This document shows positions 26,701 through 35,100 of a stretch of DNA of 64,000 nucleotides, piece by piece; the stretch's first letter is position 1, and every line of letters starts with the position of its first letter. Position numbers and translations under genes: made by a program. The stretch comes from Ciona intestinalis (taxonomy: Eukaryota; Chordata; Ascidiacea; Phlebobranchia; Cionidae): the NCBI RefSeq assembly GCF_000224145.3, contig NC_020177.2:3397622-3461621 (forward strand), written 5' to 3'. The notes under the pieces are model-generated. The model had not been told where the DNA came from and made no database searches. It was given only the letters and a program-made list of their open reading frames with translations.

Positions 26701-26921
26701 TTATGCAGTCTGCAAAACATGGATTTTTGTTCATTAAAAATTTTATTTTATTTTCATACACATAATTATTACAATAAGGGTGCAAAAAGGGTACTTTTCC
26801 CAGCAGTGTTAAAAATTATTCAAGTTACTCTTACCTCTAAGCAGTTTGGAAGAGTCTGACCCAACGCAAAATTTCCAAATAAAATTCCAAATGCAACTAC
26901 AGTCAAACTATGTAGCTTCAT
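14723..26921 (-). CDS. ELAPOR1/2: ELAPOR1/2 orthologue (KIAA1324/EIG121, UPF0577), type I membrane protein
   Basis: Complete 21-exon gene, start 26919-26921, stop 14723-14725, 976 aa (human ELAPOR1 is about 1013). Layout: signal peptide (MKLHSLTVVAFGILFGNFAL), Cys-rich TNFR/EGF-like repeats (CxxCxxGxY), the conserved MYKWIEPKVC, LPANMKTSC and CDFYFLWRTPLACPLC blocks, a lumenal region that in the family resembles the mannose-6-phosphate-receptor fold, a transmembrane helix (15443-15624) and a short cytosolic tail (LEYKYHRLVM, ELPTADSCA, DYESV). Human ELAPOR1 is linked to late endosome/lysosome traffic and autophagy. All exon phases agree. The gene is convergent with Wnt and downstream of SAMD11 on the same strand. 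Vertebrates have two paralogues; which one this matches better was not decided. Confidence 0.95.
14832..14991 (-). CDS. ELAPOR1/2: ELAPOR exon 20: cytosolic tail
   Basis: LEYKYHRLVM, GELPTADSCALSDSESDFDD and KKKARLFGK match the human tail (LEYKYSKLVM, ELPAADSCA, SLLGK). Confidence 0.94.
15190..15256 (-). repeat. SINE fragment
   Basis: GAGAATCGAACCCGGTATCC, a pol III B-box-like segment shared with other copies, in an ELAPOR intron. Confidence 0.5.
15443..15624 (-). CDS. ELAPOR1/2: ELAPOR exon 19: transmembrane helix
   Basis: TKFLWKTYPRRCRGGVPLP then a hydrophobic helix, FFVEIGIIAGIALLTLMCTA, followed by WKKSKK as stop-transfer. Confidence 0.93.
15930..16056 (-). CDS. ELAPOR1/2: ELAPOR exon 18
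   Basis: Encodes QCPDGTCNGCDFYFLWRTPL then ACPLCVEDDYEEV, among the most conserved stretches. Confidence 0.94.
16205..16405 (+). repeat. Two SINE head fragments
   Basis: ATGTTATAACGACTGTCGTT, GCTGGCATGAGG and CGGCCAC are reverse complements of the family's GTTATAACACGGGTG, CTCGTGCCAGC and GTGGCCG phrases. Confidence 0.55.
16428..16541 (-). CDS. ELAPOR1/2: ELAPOR exon 17
   Basis: Encodes HTNECPHGRHSYIHMRCDPT (human CINGRSTAVKMRCNPT). Confidence 0.9.
16760..16941 (-). repeat. MITE copy (left of adjacent pair)
   Basis: Ends GTATCCCATCTTACCCCATA; the left end is diverged. It abuts the next copy with only a TA-rich junction between. Confidence 0.7.
16942..17120 (-). repeat. MITE copy (right of adjacent pair)
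   Basis: TAGTGGGGTGGGGGAAGATA to GTCCGGTCTTCCCCCACAGT. Confidence 0.82.
17162..17300 (-). CDS. ELAPOR1/2: ELAPOR exon 16
   Basis: Encodes FSTALSEVTQKVNETKPPFP and DLPDVVYHML (human IPDVHFFYK). The rest is weakly conserved. Confidence 0.85.
17395..17685 (-). repeat. SINE copy, nearly complete
   Basis: GGTTATAACACAGGTGTTCT at one end, then GTGACTACTGGGTTGAAG, AAGTGTCTTGCCAAAGGACA, CAATGGTAGCA and CCTTGAACCCACAACCTC (B box in reverse), all in the family order. Confidence 0.8.
17715..17841 (-). CDS. ELAPOR1/2: ELAPOR exon 15
   Basis: Encodes ECIDNITAANQFSSEKPSDS and VCRSTAVIM (human FVCQSTIIP). Confidence 0.88.
18036..18230 (-). repeat. MITE copy
   Basis: TAGTAGGTTGGAGAAAGATG to CATCTTCCCCCACCCTACTA; a well-preserved hairpin. 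Confidence 0.87.
18535..18625 (-). repeat. SINE fragment
   Basis: CCTTGAACCCGTAACCTC and the GCATGCGCGCTAA tail of the tRNA-like part. Confidence 0.55.
18673..18795 (-). CDS. ELAPOR1/2: ELAPOR exon 14
   Basis: 41 codons with PSFTSSGRKYNHVYNFSLCG, close to human GPSFTSKGTKYFHFFNISLCG. Confidence 0.92.
18929..18990 (-). repeat. Truncated MITE
   Basis: TAGTAGGGTGGGGAAAGATA then part of the core; the other end is missing. Confidence 0.6.
18995..19095 (+). repeat. SINE fragment, tRNA-like head in forward orientation
   Basis: TAGCTTAGTGGTAAGAGCAC resembles a pol III A box and GGTTCAAAGCTC a B box. The implied cloverleaf is poor, so this is not called a tRNA gene. Confidence 0.6.
19215..19399 (-). 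CDS. ELAPOR1/2: ELAPOR exon 13: Cys-rich repeats
   Basis: Encodes CIPCPKGSFIDPTTKQCVAC and CEPCGVGTKTNMQHTYCTND; donor GTAAGT. Confidence 0.92.
19456..19555 (-). CDS. ELAPOR1/2: ELAPOR exon 12
   Basis: Encodes FLVNVTNTVGSSADSCTQCA, phase 0 in and phase 1 out. Confidence 0.88.
19795..20045. repeat. Palindromic repeat, family B
   Basis: Inverted arms built on GCTCACCTGGTATAAAAAAGG and TTTTTTTATACCAGCTAAGC, flanked by GCTACCATGCATAATGTAAA and TTTACATTATGCCTGGTAGC. A second copy lies at 24255-24420. Confidence 0.7.
20085..20216 (-). CDS. ELAPOR1/2: ELAPOR exon 11
   Basis: 44 codons; VVESWRNEQLKQTYTYSI and VSFTWAFQ match human NVVESWGGTKEKQAYTHI and FTWAFQ. Confidence 0.92.
20262..20490 (-). 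repeat. SINE copy
   Basis: GGTTATAACATGGATGTTCT, GACGACTGGGTAGGAGCAAT and CTTTGAACCCACAACCTCTG in family order. Confidence 0.78.
20538..20717 (-). CDS. ELAPOR1/2: ELAPOR exon 10
   Basis: 60 codons, GWEAAGDEVRT to CQLYFMK; contains FGRITFAFQLDCDGEC. Confidence 0.92.
20847..20974 (-). CDS. ELAPOR1/2: ELAPOR exon 9
   Basis: Encodes ECHACPASTKPHYGFFNLWW and LPANMKTSC, matching human PAGTEP and LPGNMKTSC. Confidence 0.92.
20975..22811 (-). other. ELAPOR intron 8
   Basis: 1.8 kb, AT-rich. Apart from SINE fragments near its left-gene side I see no exon or structured element. Confidence 0.6.
22488..22795 (-). repeat. Two SINE fragments in tandem
   Basis: 22488-22620 has TTGCCCAAGGACACAATC; 22640-22795 has GTCGTTATAACACGGGTGTT and two copies of ACCACGTA then GTAACTT, so the head is locally duplicated. 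Confidence 0.68.
22812..22992 (-). CDS. ELAPOR1/2: ELAPOR exon 8: MYKWIEPKVC and Cys repeats
   Basis: Encodes MYKWIEPKVC, LPPSGQEEECSPCNPGLYP and PCPANTFSDGSHG. A SINE fragment abuts its donor (GTAAGTG). Confidence 0.93.
23066..23307 (-). CDS. ELAPOR1/2: ELAPOR exon 7: Cys-rich repeats
   Basis: 80 codons with CHKCRPGYYA, CELCPVNTFSDRGAHECSPC and ACKEKDYFATHSECD, all aligned to human Cys repeats. Confidence 0.92.
23435..23463. repeat. (TA)n microsatellite
   Basis: About 26 bases of alternating TA; another TA-rich patch lies at 23675-23712. Confidence 0.85.
23846..23954 (-). CDS. ELAPOR1/2: ELAPOR exon 6
   Basis: Encodes GAYILYWKTTGIMVGN, matching the human ILYWRTTGILMGS segment. Confidence 0.92.
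24122..24246 (-). repeat. MITE copy, internally deleted
   Basis: TAGTAGGGTGGGGGAAGATA to GGTGTCCTATTTTCTCCGAC; about 125 bp, with TTGTTAATTGTTAAAA repeated inside. Confidence 0.72.
24255..24420. repeat. Palindromic repeat, family B, second copy
   Basis: GCAGCTCATCTGGTATAAAA, CAAGACTTCATCAGGAAAT and TATGCCTGGTAGCAGAGGTA match 19795-20045. Confidence 0.68.
24840..24965. repeat. Dispersed repeat, family C
   Basis: GTGGGTGGGGTCCTACTCCT, TAGGCCAAAG and TTAAAACC recur at 56700-56800, 56820-56940 and, in reverse, 27780-27895. Confidence 0.5.
25044..25130 (-). CDS. ELAPOR1/2: ELAPOR exon 5
   Basis: 29 codons, VQNDMCQTIHDHSRNVFLN; matches the human QNDQCQ segment. Phase 0 at both ends. Confidence 0.9.
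25466..25613 (-). CDS. ELAPOR1/2: ELAPOR exon 4
   Basis: Encodes GWKPAGQYIVSNKDDCTSSL and FTYQYSDPDVVFHFY. Donor GTAAGT. Confidence 0.92.
25655..25760 (-). repeat. SINE head fragment
   Basis: TATTTTATCCTGGAGTGGCC, GACAGTTGTTATAACATGGG and ACTTTGTGGGTGATT. Confidence 0.6.
25962..26157 (-). CDS. ELAPOR1/2: ELAPOR exon 3
   Basis: Encodes ECHKCPQGTFSLGSGVRFD, very close to the human CPEGTYSLGSGIRFDEWD segment. Donor GTATGT. Confidence 0.92.
26525..26651 (-). CDS. ELAPOR1/2: ELAPOR exon 2
   Basis: Encodes EQTLYTYTDCDSDGGRWRV and ends in phase 1 at KNCG. Donor GTAGGT. Confidence 0.88.
26835..26921 (-). CDS. ELAPOR1/2: ELAPOR exon 1: start and signal peptide
   Basis: 29 codons from MKLHSLTVV; a hydrophobic core then FALGQ, a fair signal-peptidase site. 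Donor GTAAG. Confidence 0.9.
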
Positions 26922-27321
26922 TTTTCAGAACCAACACTCTATTAAATAAATATTGCAGCTAACTGTAACTAATAGTTTGGCCTATTGTGCTTCTTTGCGT
27001 TGGGGCCTTGGAGTATTTCAACCGGCCTATTACGCAAAATATAGGTATATTTTACATAACAAAGAAACTTAACTGCGTTTGGACGTTTGGTTAAAATGTT
27101 AAACCACTCCTATAGCTATATACAGTCATGCAAGGTTTTTCGCCGAATTTACAAAGCATTTAACTCACTTTAAATAAAATACACGCAGCAAAAAACTTTC
27201 TCAGTCGTATTTACTGCGCTTAACAACTAAACTAATCTCACTTTGAACACAACACGCAAGAACATAGCCATATGTCATGTACAACAGCGCCTCTATAAGT
27301 CAAAACCCAGATGGCATATGA

Positions 27322-27329
27322 TGACGTCA
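27322..27329. promoter_or_regulatory. CRE-like palindrome upstream of ELAPOR
   Basis: TGACGTCA within GATGACGTCACG, about 400 bp upstream of the ELAPOR start codon. CREB/ATF-type factors bind this 8-mer; use here is inferred from position only. Confidence 0.35.
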
Positions 27330-27779
27330 CGTAGTAGGTAACAAAAACGCTTGACGAAGCGTTTAAAAACTTTAAGAAACCCAACTAATCTGTTGCACAG
27401 ATGGTTCCAAGACGGTTCACGGAACGGGATCTGGTTACCTGATCACGAAATGCACGGAGACTAGATAAGCTTTAGTAAGCCTATGATCAGACCCTTCAGT
27501 TTTTCAAACAGAGATCTTGGCAAATGGCAATTAACAAGGTTGAATGTTTGCCAGTCATCTGCATAAAGTTGAGACTTCCGACTTCCATCTGCCATGTCTG
27601 TGACGAGTAAGTTAAAACATCATTTTACTATGTTGGCACATACTCAGCATATCTGAATTCAAGACGGGAGCGGGAGCATCTAACCTTGGCCAAGCTGTCA
27701 AGGGAAGATCTCTCATCTATTACCATTAAAGTCCTTGTCGCCTACCTCAGGCTCCTTAAACTGAGGGAGCCCATGCAGT

Positions 27780-27895
27780 ATAGTACTCAGGGTGTTGGGG
27801 TAATGAGATAATTTTTGCAAAAATCATAGGACCTATGGCTTGCCATGCTGCGGGACCTTACCCACATAGAATACAATAAACTGACTTAAAACACA
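27780..27895. repeat. Dispersed repeat, family C (reverse)
   Basis: CATAGGACCTATGGCTTGCC and GGGACCTTACCCACATAGAA. Confidence 0.45.
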
Positions 27896-27924
27896 CAGCC
27901 GGACGCTCTTCCGCAGAATGTTTA

Positions 27925-28170
27925 TCCTCGTCTGGGCAGCTGGAGTCACCACATATGTGCAACTTTGTGGGTAATTGTTTTTCTCTGTATGACTGTTAAG
28001 TTGGACAACTCATTAGTGACCGCTGGGTCGAAGCAAAGTCCGTTAAATGTCTTGCCCAGGGACATATACGCTGACCAACATAAATGTTGCTGTCGCTGTC
28101 GAGCATCGAATCGGTTACCCTTTGGTTACGGTGCAAGCCCCTACACCACTGAGCCGCAGCGCTGGACTAA
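27925..28170 (-). repeat. SINE copy
   Basis: CAACTTTGTGGGTAATTG, AGTGACCGCTGGGTCGAAGC, TGTCTTGCCCAGGGACATAT and TCGAGCATCGAATCGGTTAC. Confidence 0.72.
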
Positions 28171-28850
28171 AACACCCTTTAGGCACCCGACAAACTGCTA
28201 TTTTTTGCAATAATTAGTTTACAAATTTGAAAATTTTATTCTCAAATGAATGAAGATCACAAAAGGAACGCGTGAAAAATAAAGAAAACATTGCACAACG
28301 TAAACAACTTTCAAAGCGAACTGATAATAAACAAATGAAGAGTATTCCTGGGTATGTAAGTCGTATTTACAAAATAGGCTTAATGGATATGAATTGTAAC
28401 CTAAAAAAGTTACCCCGCAGTGAGAACGTATTAGGGATTTGGTTACATTTGCCCAGTAAGGCAGCAATATAACGTGGGTATGTTATATTGGTAGGGCTAG
28501 GAGTGAAGAAAAATAAAAATGAAGAAACAAAATTGTGAAGAAACGGTGACGGTCCGTGTCTTTATAATACGAAATGGAAGATTCGCTTTCACAGTAAGCT
28601 ATATATGTGGAAATATGCGTGTCTTGTGCCACATTATAAATTAACATTTACAACATTTTAAACAGAATTACACGCAGCCACTTAAAGCATGAGGTAAGAT
28701 ATAAATTTCTACTTTTAAGTGGCCCAAATATATAATGAAATTAATTTGACAAAATAGCTAGACAACTGGATTTTTCCAGTGTGGAATACAGGTTCTTAGC
28801 AAGATATATTAAAGTTCTAAAGTCGAACATGCCTCAACAACAGAATAAAA

Positions 28851-29180
28851 TCATTCCGCAGTAGTATTTTCGGGAACTTTTTCGTTTTCTGCAACCTTTT
28901 TAATTTCAGCCTCTTTAGCGACTCTTGCCGGCGTTGTAATGTTATCCGACTGTCCGTTCGGTGTCGCCGCTTGCTTTCTGAGGCAGAGGTAATCGATTGG
29001 GGAGGCATGGCGAAACGCAGGAAGCTGATTGGTCATCAGGAAACAATGGTTTCCTAGGCGACGGTGTATCTGGGCAATAATCTTCAGGGCATGACCAAGC
29101 TTTAAGCCCATCATTTCGACAAGATGGTGCTCCGCCAGCAGCGGTAAGGCATCGCCAGAAATACAATTCTTTCGAAACAC
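28851..29180 (-). CDS. SAMD11: SAMD11 last exon: end of SAM domain and C-terminus
   Basis: VFRKNCISGDALPLLAEHHL, VEMMGLKLGHALKIIAQIHR then RLG align with human almost residue for residue. An Ala/Glu/Lys tail ends ENTTAE and stop at 28851. Confidence 0.94.
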   Translation of the reverse strand: MFRKNCISGDALPLLAEHHLVEMMGLKLGHALKIIAQIHRRLGNHCFLMTNQLPAFRHASPIDYLCLRKQAATPNGQSDNITTPARVAKEAEIKKVAENEKVPENTTAE

Positions 29181-32100
29181 CTGGATAAATGAATAAATTA
29201 TTAAAATCATGTTGTCGATACGGACAGTGTAAGTTAGATGGTCTATTTGCTAATATTTTTAAAAGCGTAAATTAACCAGCGACGTGGCAAAGTGGTTAAC
29301 GTGTCTGCGTCCTTGGGCAAGACCCTTAACGGCAATTGCTCTAACCCAATAGCTCCGATAGAAGTCATCCGTGGTTTCAGTCATACATTATAAAAAAATC
29401 CTAACGAAGCAATCAACCACAAAGATAAATATACGTGGTAAGTCCAAAAAGGGAGCGAGATGTAAATAACTTACTTCTTGATACTCCCCGCAGCCTATCT
29501 CTTCAAGCATCTCGCACACGCCATCTACCGACAGTTCTGCCATTTGATCGATAGCGCAAGAGAGCTCCCGTAAGCGCAGCTCTTGGAAAGAATTTTGACA
29601 TGCAGCTCCGCAAGAAAATCCACACGGATCAACTGGATCTTGGCTGCGGCGATCATCGCAGAAAAAGGGAGCATCGGACGGAGATCCTGGAGAAGAGGAC
29701 TTTGCTCTTTTACCACCTCCGAAAACATATTGTCGAGAAGACGGCTGATCATCAGATGAACGATTATTATTTTCGTCCGTGTAAAATTTCCTAAATACAA
29801 AAAAGATTATACTTCTGTATCCTAATTCAAATAAATGTACCGTCACAATTTCTTTGCTGTTTATATATAGTAGGTTGGGTAAGATGGTCCATGTTTTCAT
29901 GTACTTTGCCGTTCCATTTGGTATTAAACAAAGAATATTCAACTATATATACCCCTATACTCACAATTCCGAACACCGTGGTTTTAATTAAAGATTAAAT
30001 AAATCATTTAGGAAATATTGGATATTATGTGCTATAACGGCATCCATCTTCCCCAAACATAACTTTAACATCATCTAATATATAGGTGAAATTTAAACCT
30101 CTGGAAATTTAGAGACTTACCTAGATTTTGAGCTTGGCAGGGATATAGGGGGTGCGCTGGAACTTAGGCGTCTGTTGAGGTCGCTTGTACGAGCTACTTC
30201 ATCGTCGCTGTAAACGCATTTGCCTGCATTTGAAGTTGCAGATCCAGTAGAGAATTGAGGCGGACTAGAATCAGATTGACGTCTGTTTTGAGGAATAGAA
30301 CATTAATTTTCTGTGTATTGTAACTTGTATATTGGTTATCTGTAATCTAATGAAAAATGAGTGTAATTTGATTTATTGCGCGGCGGGGAAACGATAGTCG
30401 TTATAATACGAAACTTTGGCGGTGATTGTTTTTTTTTCTGTATGCTTGACCATTTGACCACTGGGTTGGAGCAATTGCCAGTAGGTGTTTTGCCCAAGGA
30501 TACACACAATCACAATAATGAGTGCACAAGTTATATAGCATAGGTTTCATATAGTAGTGTGGGGTAAAACAAAGAATATTTACAGAGTTATGTAACCGTA
30601 GCACCGCGATCCTAAAATGGCGTTGTTAATTGTTAAAAACACGATTAGGAAGTATGGGACATTATGTGCTAACGGTATTCCATATTAACCCACACTACTA
30701 TATCCTCAAACTTGTAAATTTTCATATTTTTATTTTTAACTTACCCACGAGAAGCCTTTTTGTTGCTGTATGTCAGCGACATCATTGGTATAGCATGATT
30801 CTGAAGATCTAACATCTTTGTTCCTCTCGCATCCGATCTTCCGTGAAGACGAGACCTCTGATGATCCGGGGTCTTTTTTATTGGAGTGTTCGTCTTCCGA
30901 TCAAAACGGGCAGGAGCGGAAAAGGGAACTTCCCTACGCGGGGTTCGAGCCCCCCTACCATCGGGTGAGTGGCGACTGCTTGAAGGTGGTGGCATGCCAT
31001 AGTAATGGTGGGTATGGGAAGGGTTACTTCTGTGGGGGCTATAGGAGTTGGGCCGATGGTGTAGAACCGTAACAGGCGCTTTGTTACTTGGCCTGAAAAA
31101 GACATTTACTCAAATTTTCGGAATTTTAGCATTTTTAATTTTTTTGGGAGTGAGCTTCACCAATAAAAGGCTTAATGGGTTCATACTTACAACGGTGCGT
31201 CGAAGAGGCCTCCGTTTCGTAACCGAGAGTCGACCGAGTTGCCGAAACCATAGGATTCTCGAGACGTCCCATTCTTACGGTGGGGAGACACTAGTTCCAT
31301 CATAGGCTGTTGGTTTCGGGATTGCGGGTAATTTTGAGATGTAAGACCCCGTGGTGACGTAGAGTCAAGATTGATGTAGCCTCTGTTAGGTGAAGATACG
31401 TCTCTTCTGTTAGGAGGTGGGGTACTAACACTGTCAGGGTAGGATCCACCAGAGACACTCGCAACTGCGCGTTTCATAGCGTCAAACAAAGCGTATTCAG
31501 CAAAGCCCAAGTTTGGTCGGTAACCGTTCGATGCACAATCGTTGAAGTCTGGATAATGATTTCTTCCGTTAGGCGACTTATTGTGGTCGTTAGATCCGAT
31601 GCGACGAGGGTCGAATATTACATCGTTTTCTTTTTTGCTTCTGTGGGCAAGTGCGTGGGTTATTAGTTTAGAGTATGCGTCAAATATTTTATAAACACTG
31701 CAGCATTTTTATTGGTACATATTGTTTACAATCTTTTTAATATATGGTTGACAATTCAGTTAACTCGTTAGTGACCACTGGGTTGTAGCAATTGCAGTTA
31801 AGTGTCTTGCACAAAGACAGGTACGCCCACTATTTCACCAAAATAAATACGTTTTACATACGTTTTATTGGAGTGCGTTTTTTCCTTCTTAGAAGATCCG
31901 TGCGAGGCGAGGCAAAGTGGTTCAGCAGAAGAACTTTCCCTGTCTTTGTCTCTTACATTATGCTCATTATCCCTACCGTTGGGCACTGGAAAAGCATCTG
32001 TAAATAATGCTTATATCAATAGTCTTTAAAGTTGATTAAATACTGTAAAACGATGGAATTTTAAAATGTGTAAAACAGTCATATAAGTTTGATAGAAATA

Positions 32101-35100
32101 TATAGTCTAACGAGGGGTAAGATGGATACCGTTAGCATATACTATCCCATATATTTCATACTCATGCTTTTAACAAATAAAAAAAAAACTTACTAAAGAG
32201 TCCTGAGGATACAGTTACCTAATTTTATAATATTTTTAACTACGAAATGGTTGAAAATGAATACATAGACCACTTTTCCCGAATCTACTATATAACAAAT
32301 CACTTACCGTCGTCGTCCGAGTGTCTTCTTTTCATTGGAGGGCTTTCACTCTGTAAAAAACGTATTCAGTAATTACTCTATTGCAAACGCCTAAAAACTT
32401 AAACTTCGTAGCTGTCTAAAAGTACTACTCACTCTAGTACACATTTTACCTTAACTTTATAACCTAAATATTTCTTTAGCCGTATTTTGCAAGTAATTCA
32501 AGTTATTCTGACAGCAAACATAATATGATGCAGGATGTTTGTTCAAATCACATATTCCGCGGGTAGTTCATAATATACAACTTCGTCATCAAGGCAGGAA
32601 ACAGAGGCAGTTGGTCAGTGATCAGTGCGTCATTATAAAAACTACAGTCTGTAGACCGGAAACTCTGCCAGCCCGCTCGACGGTTGATACAGGCGACTTG
32701 TTTCCGGTTCAAAACAACAGCGCATACAGTCAGACATGATAATCTCTGTATCAGAGTGATGCCAGTCATTTTTCACTGTTATGTTAAGAAATATGTTCGG
32801 TCAACACTGGTAGAAAAGATTACGTGATAATGAGTTAAAAAGTATTCTCAAATTTGCGTGACTAATTTTGTTGTTTGTGTATTAGCGGGGGCGGCATGTT
32901 TGTGTGTTGTTGTTGTTGTTGCTGTTCGTGTTAATATGTATTACGTAATCTACTTCCGGTCCCACTATCAGAAATTAAATGTCTATTGTCAGGAGTCACC
33001 ACAACACAATTATAAGCATTTGTATTGCTATGAATGTCGCGTTACATTAAAAACTGTCGTTCGTTTTCCAAATGCAAACCCATTACGCATTGCAGCCTAA
33101 ACATTAGACGCTGTTGTTATGCAATTAGGGTGCAACAGCCATGCTTTTGAACTGACGCCTTTCCCACAATTTTTATACCTAACATGTTTTAACAACTGTT
33201 GTTTTGCTGTTTATTCACTTCTCTTCGTACTTTAAATAACAAATGATCTTCGCTATCGTTTTTAAAGAGACAAACAAAAATTACGTTATGCTATGTCTTC
33301 AAAAAACAATTTTCACTATCTTTTTCGAAAAGATAAATACAAATCATGTTATGTTATTGATACCTGACTGTTGCTTGGTCGGTGTTGTCTTTTTCTTTCA
33401 CAATCGCCATTCGGTGACGTAGAGGAAGAACACCGAACGCTCAGATCAAGAGATTCGGTCCCAGCAGTGACGTCATTTCCGCAAATAGCCTTTTTGTTGT
33501 GGAGTTGAGAGATGATGGAATTTAGTCCGCCCTCTCTCCTGTTTAAAGAAATATGTAGTAGTGTGGGGGGAGATGGGACACCTTTTTATTCTATTTACCC
33601 GTCCCATTTTGTAGTAAACAGAGAAGTTTCAAAGAATTATAAAACCGTATCTCTACGACTTCCATAGACCGTTGTTAATTGTTTTAAACACGATCAGGAT
33701 AATTGGATATTATGTGCTAAAAATGTCCCATCTTCCCCCATCTCACTATAATTATATTGGGGTGGGGGAGGATGTTGCACTTTTCATTATATTTTCTTGT
33801 CCCATTTGGTAGTAAACAATTAAGAGATGGTAAAACCGTTGCCCGCAATTCTAAAATAGCGGTATTAATTGTCCAAAACACGATCATGAAATATGAGGTA
33901 TAGGTGTTAACGATATCCCATCTGTTTGGTTTTTGACGACTGCTGCAAGAGCAAATAACATAACTGATTTTGAGAATACAGTGGCATTGGTAAGCGTACA
34001 ATAAAACAAATGCGTAAACTTGTTTTACTTTTCGTTATTGTCGATTGCATTTTTACCAGGTGTATCTCTCTAAAATTGAGGCCGATTGGCGCGGTAACAA
34101 CGACAGTTATTACAAACGTTTGTTCTGTTTCACACACTTCGTGCCCGCTTACGAATTACCACGTCTATAAATTTAAATGTAATTATTTTGTGTTTCGTTT
34201 TTTGTATACTTGACAGTTTTGACAACTCAAGGCCATTGGGCTGGAGCAAAGCGTTTTGCCCAGGGACACATATACCCACAATGGTGGTATTGCTTACCCT
34301 TTATGAATGGTGGTAGGGCCGTGTGTGTCTGGCATTCCGAAAACTTTATTTGAATCGGTGGAAGACGGGGTAGATGAACCTGTAGAAGCGGCTGTGTTTT
34401 CGGACATAGAATTTCGCCGAACAATGTCAGCCGAACCCGAGCCTACTGGCCGCTTTTTCCCTGGTTTTTCCTGCTGCAAAAGAAACAAGGATTCTTTAAT
34501 ATAAAACACAGAAATGGCGGCTGTTTTATTGCTGCTACCACAATTAACACGCTGTTAAATAGTTTGATTAAACGAGTTGCTGTCCGGAGTACAGGAAACA
34601 GAAGTGTTTATGTTTTACGACTGTTCAATCGAGTGAGGATTTTTGGTTAAATCTTTCCACGCGTTTGCGTTAATCACCAATTAAACAATATAGTGGCCGT
34701 TGTAGCAAAAAGACTCTAAACGCAGGTGACAAGTTTCCAAAGTGCAACGCATTAGCTCTTACTCTCTTTTTAGTTTAAATAATTCGGGCTTGGTATCCAG
34801 TAGGCACAAGGAAACGGGCGTCACGAACAGAACGGAAGCAATGTCACACTCTCGAAGTCAGATGTTTGTAGTCATTATACAATTAACAAAAAGCGAGTAT
34901 TGCAACAAAACTAGAAACTGTACAACCAACTTGTTATTACAGAAACTTAATCTATTCGCCACCTTTTATTATAACTTTTACAATTACCTGATTTAAGTCG
35001 GCAAATGCACTTAAGAAATCATACAGTCCTACAAAATTCTATAAAACAATTAACGTAAGAAAGAAACGTCTCACAAACTTCTTTAATTTTTAATCACAAA

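Larger units (their letters stand above)
26922..28850. other. Intergenic region, SAMD11 3' to ELAPOR 5'
   Basis: Must hold the ELAPOR promoter (26922 to about 27500) and the SAMD11 3' UTR (below 28851). It also holds a family C repeat and a SINE. No extra gene is recognised. Confidence 0.55.
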
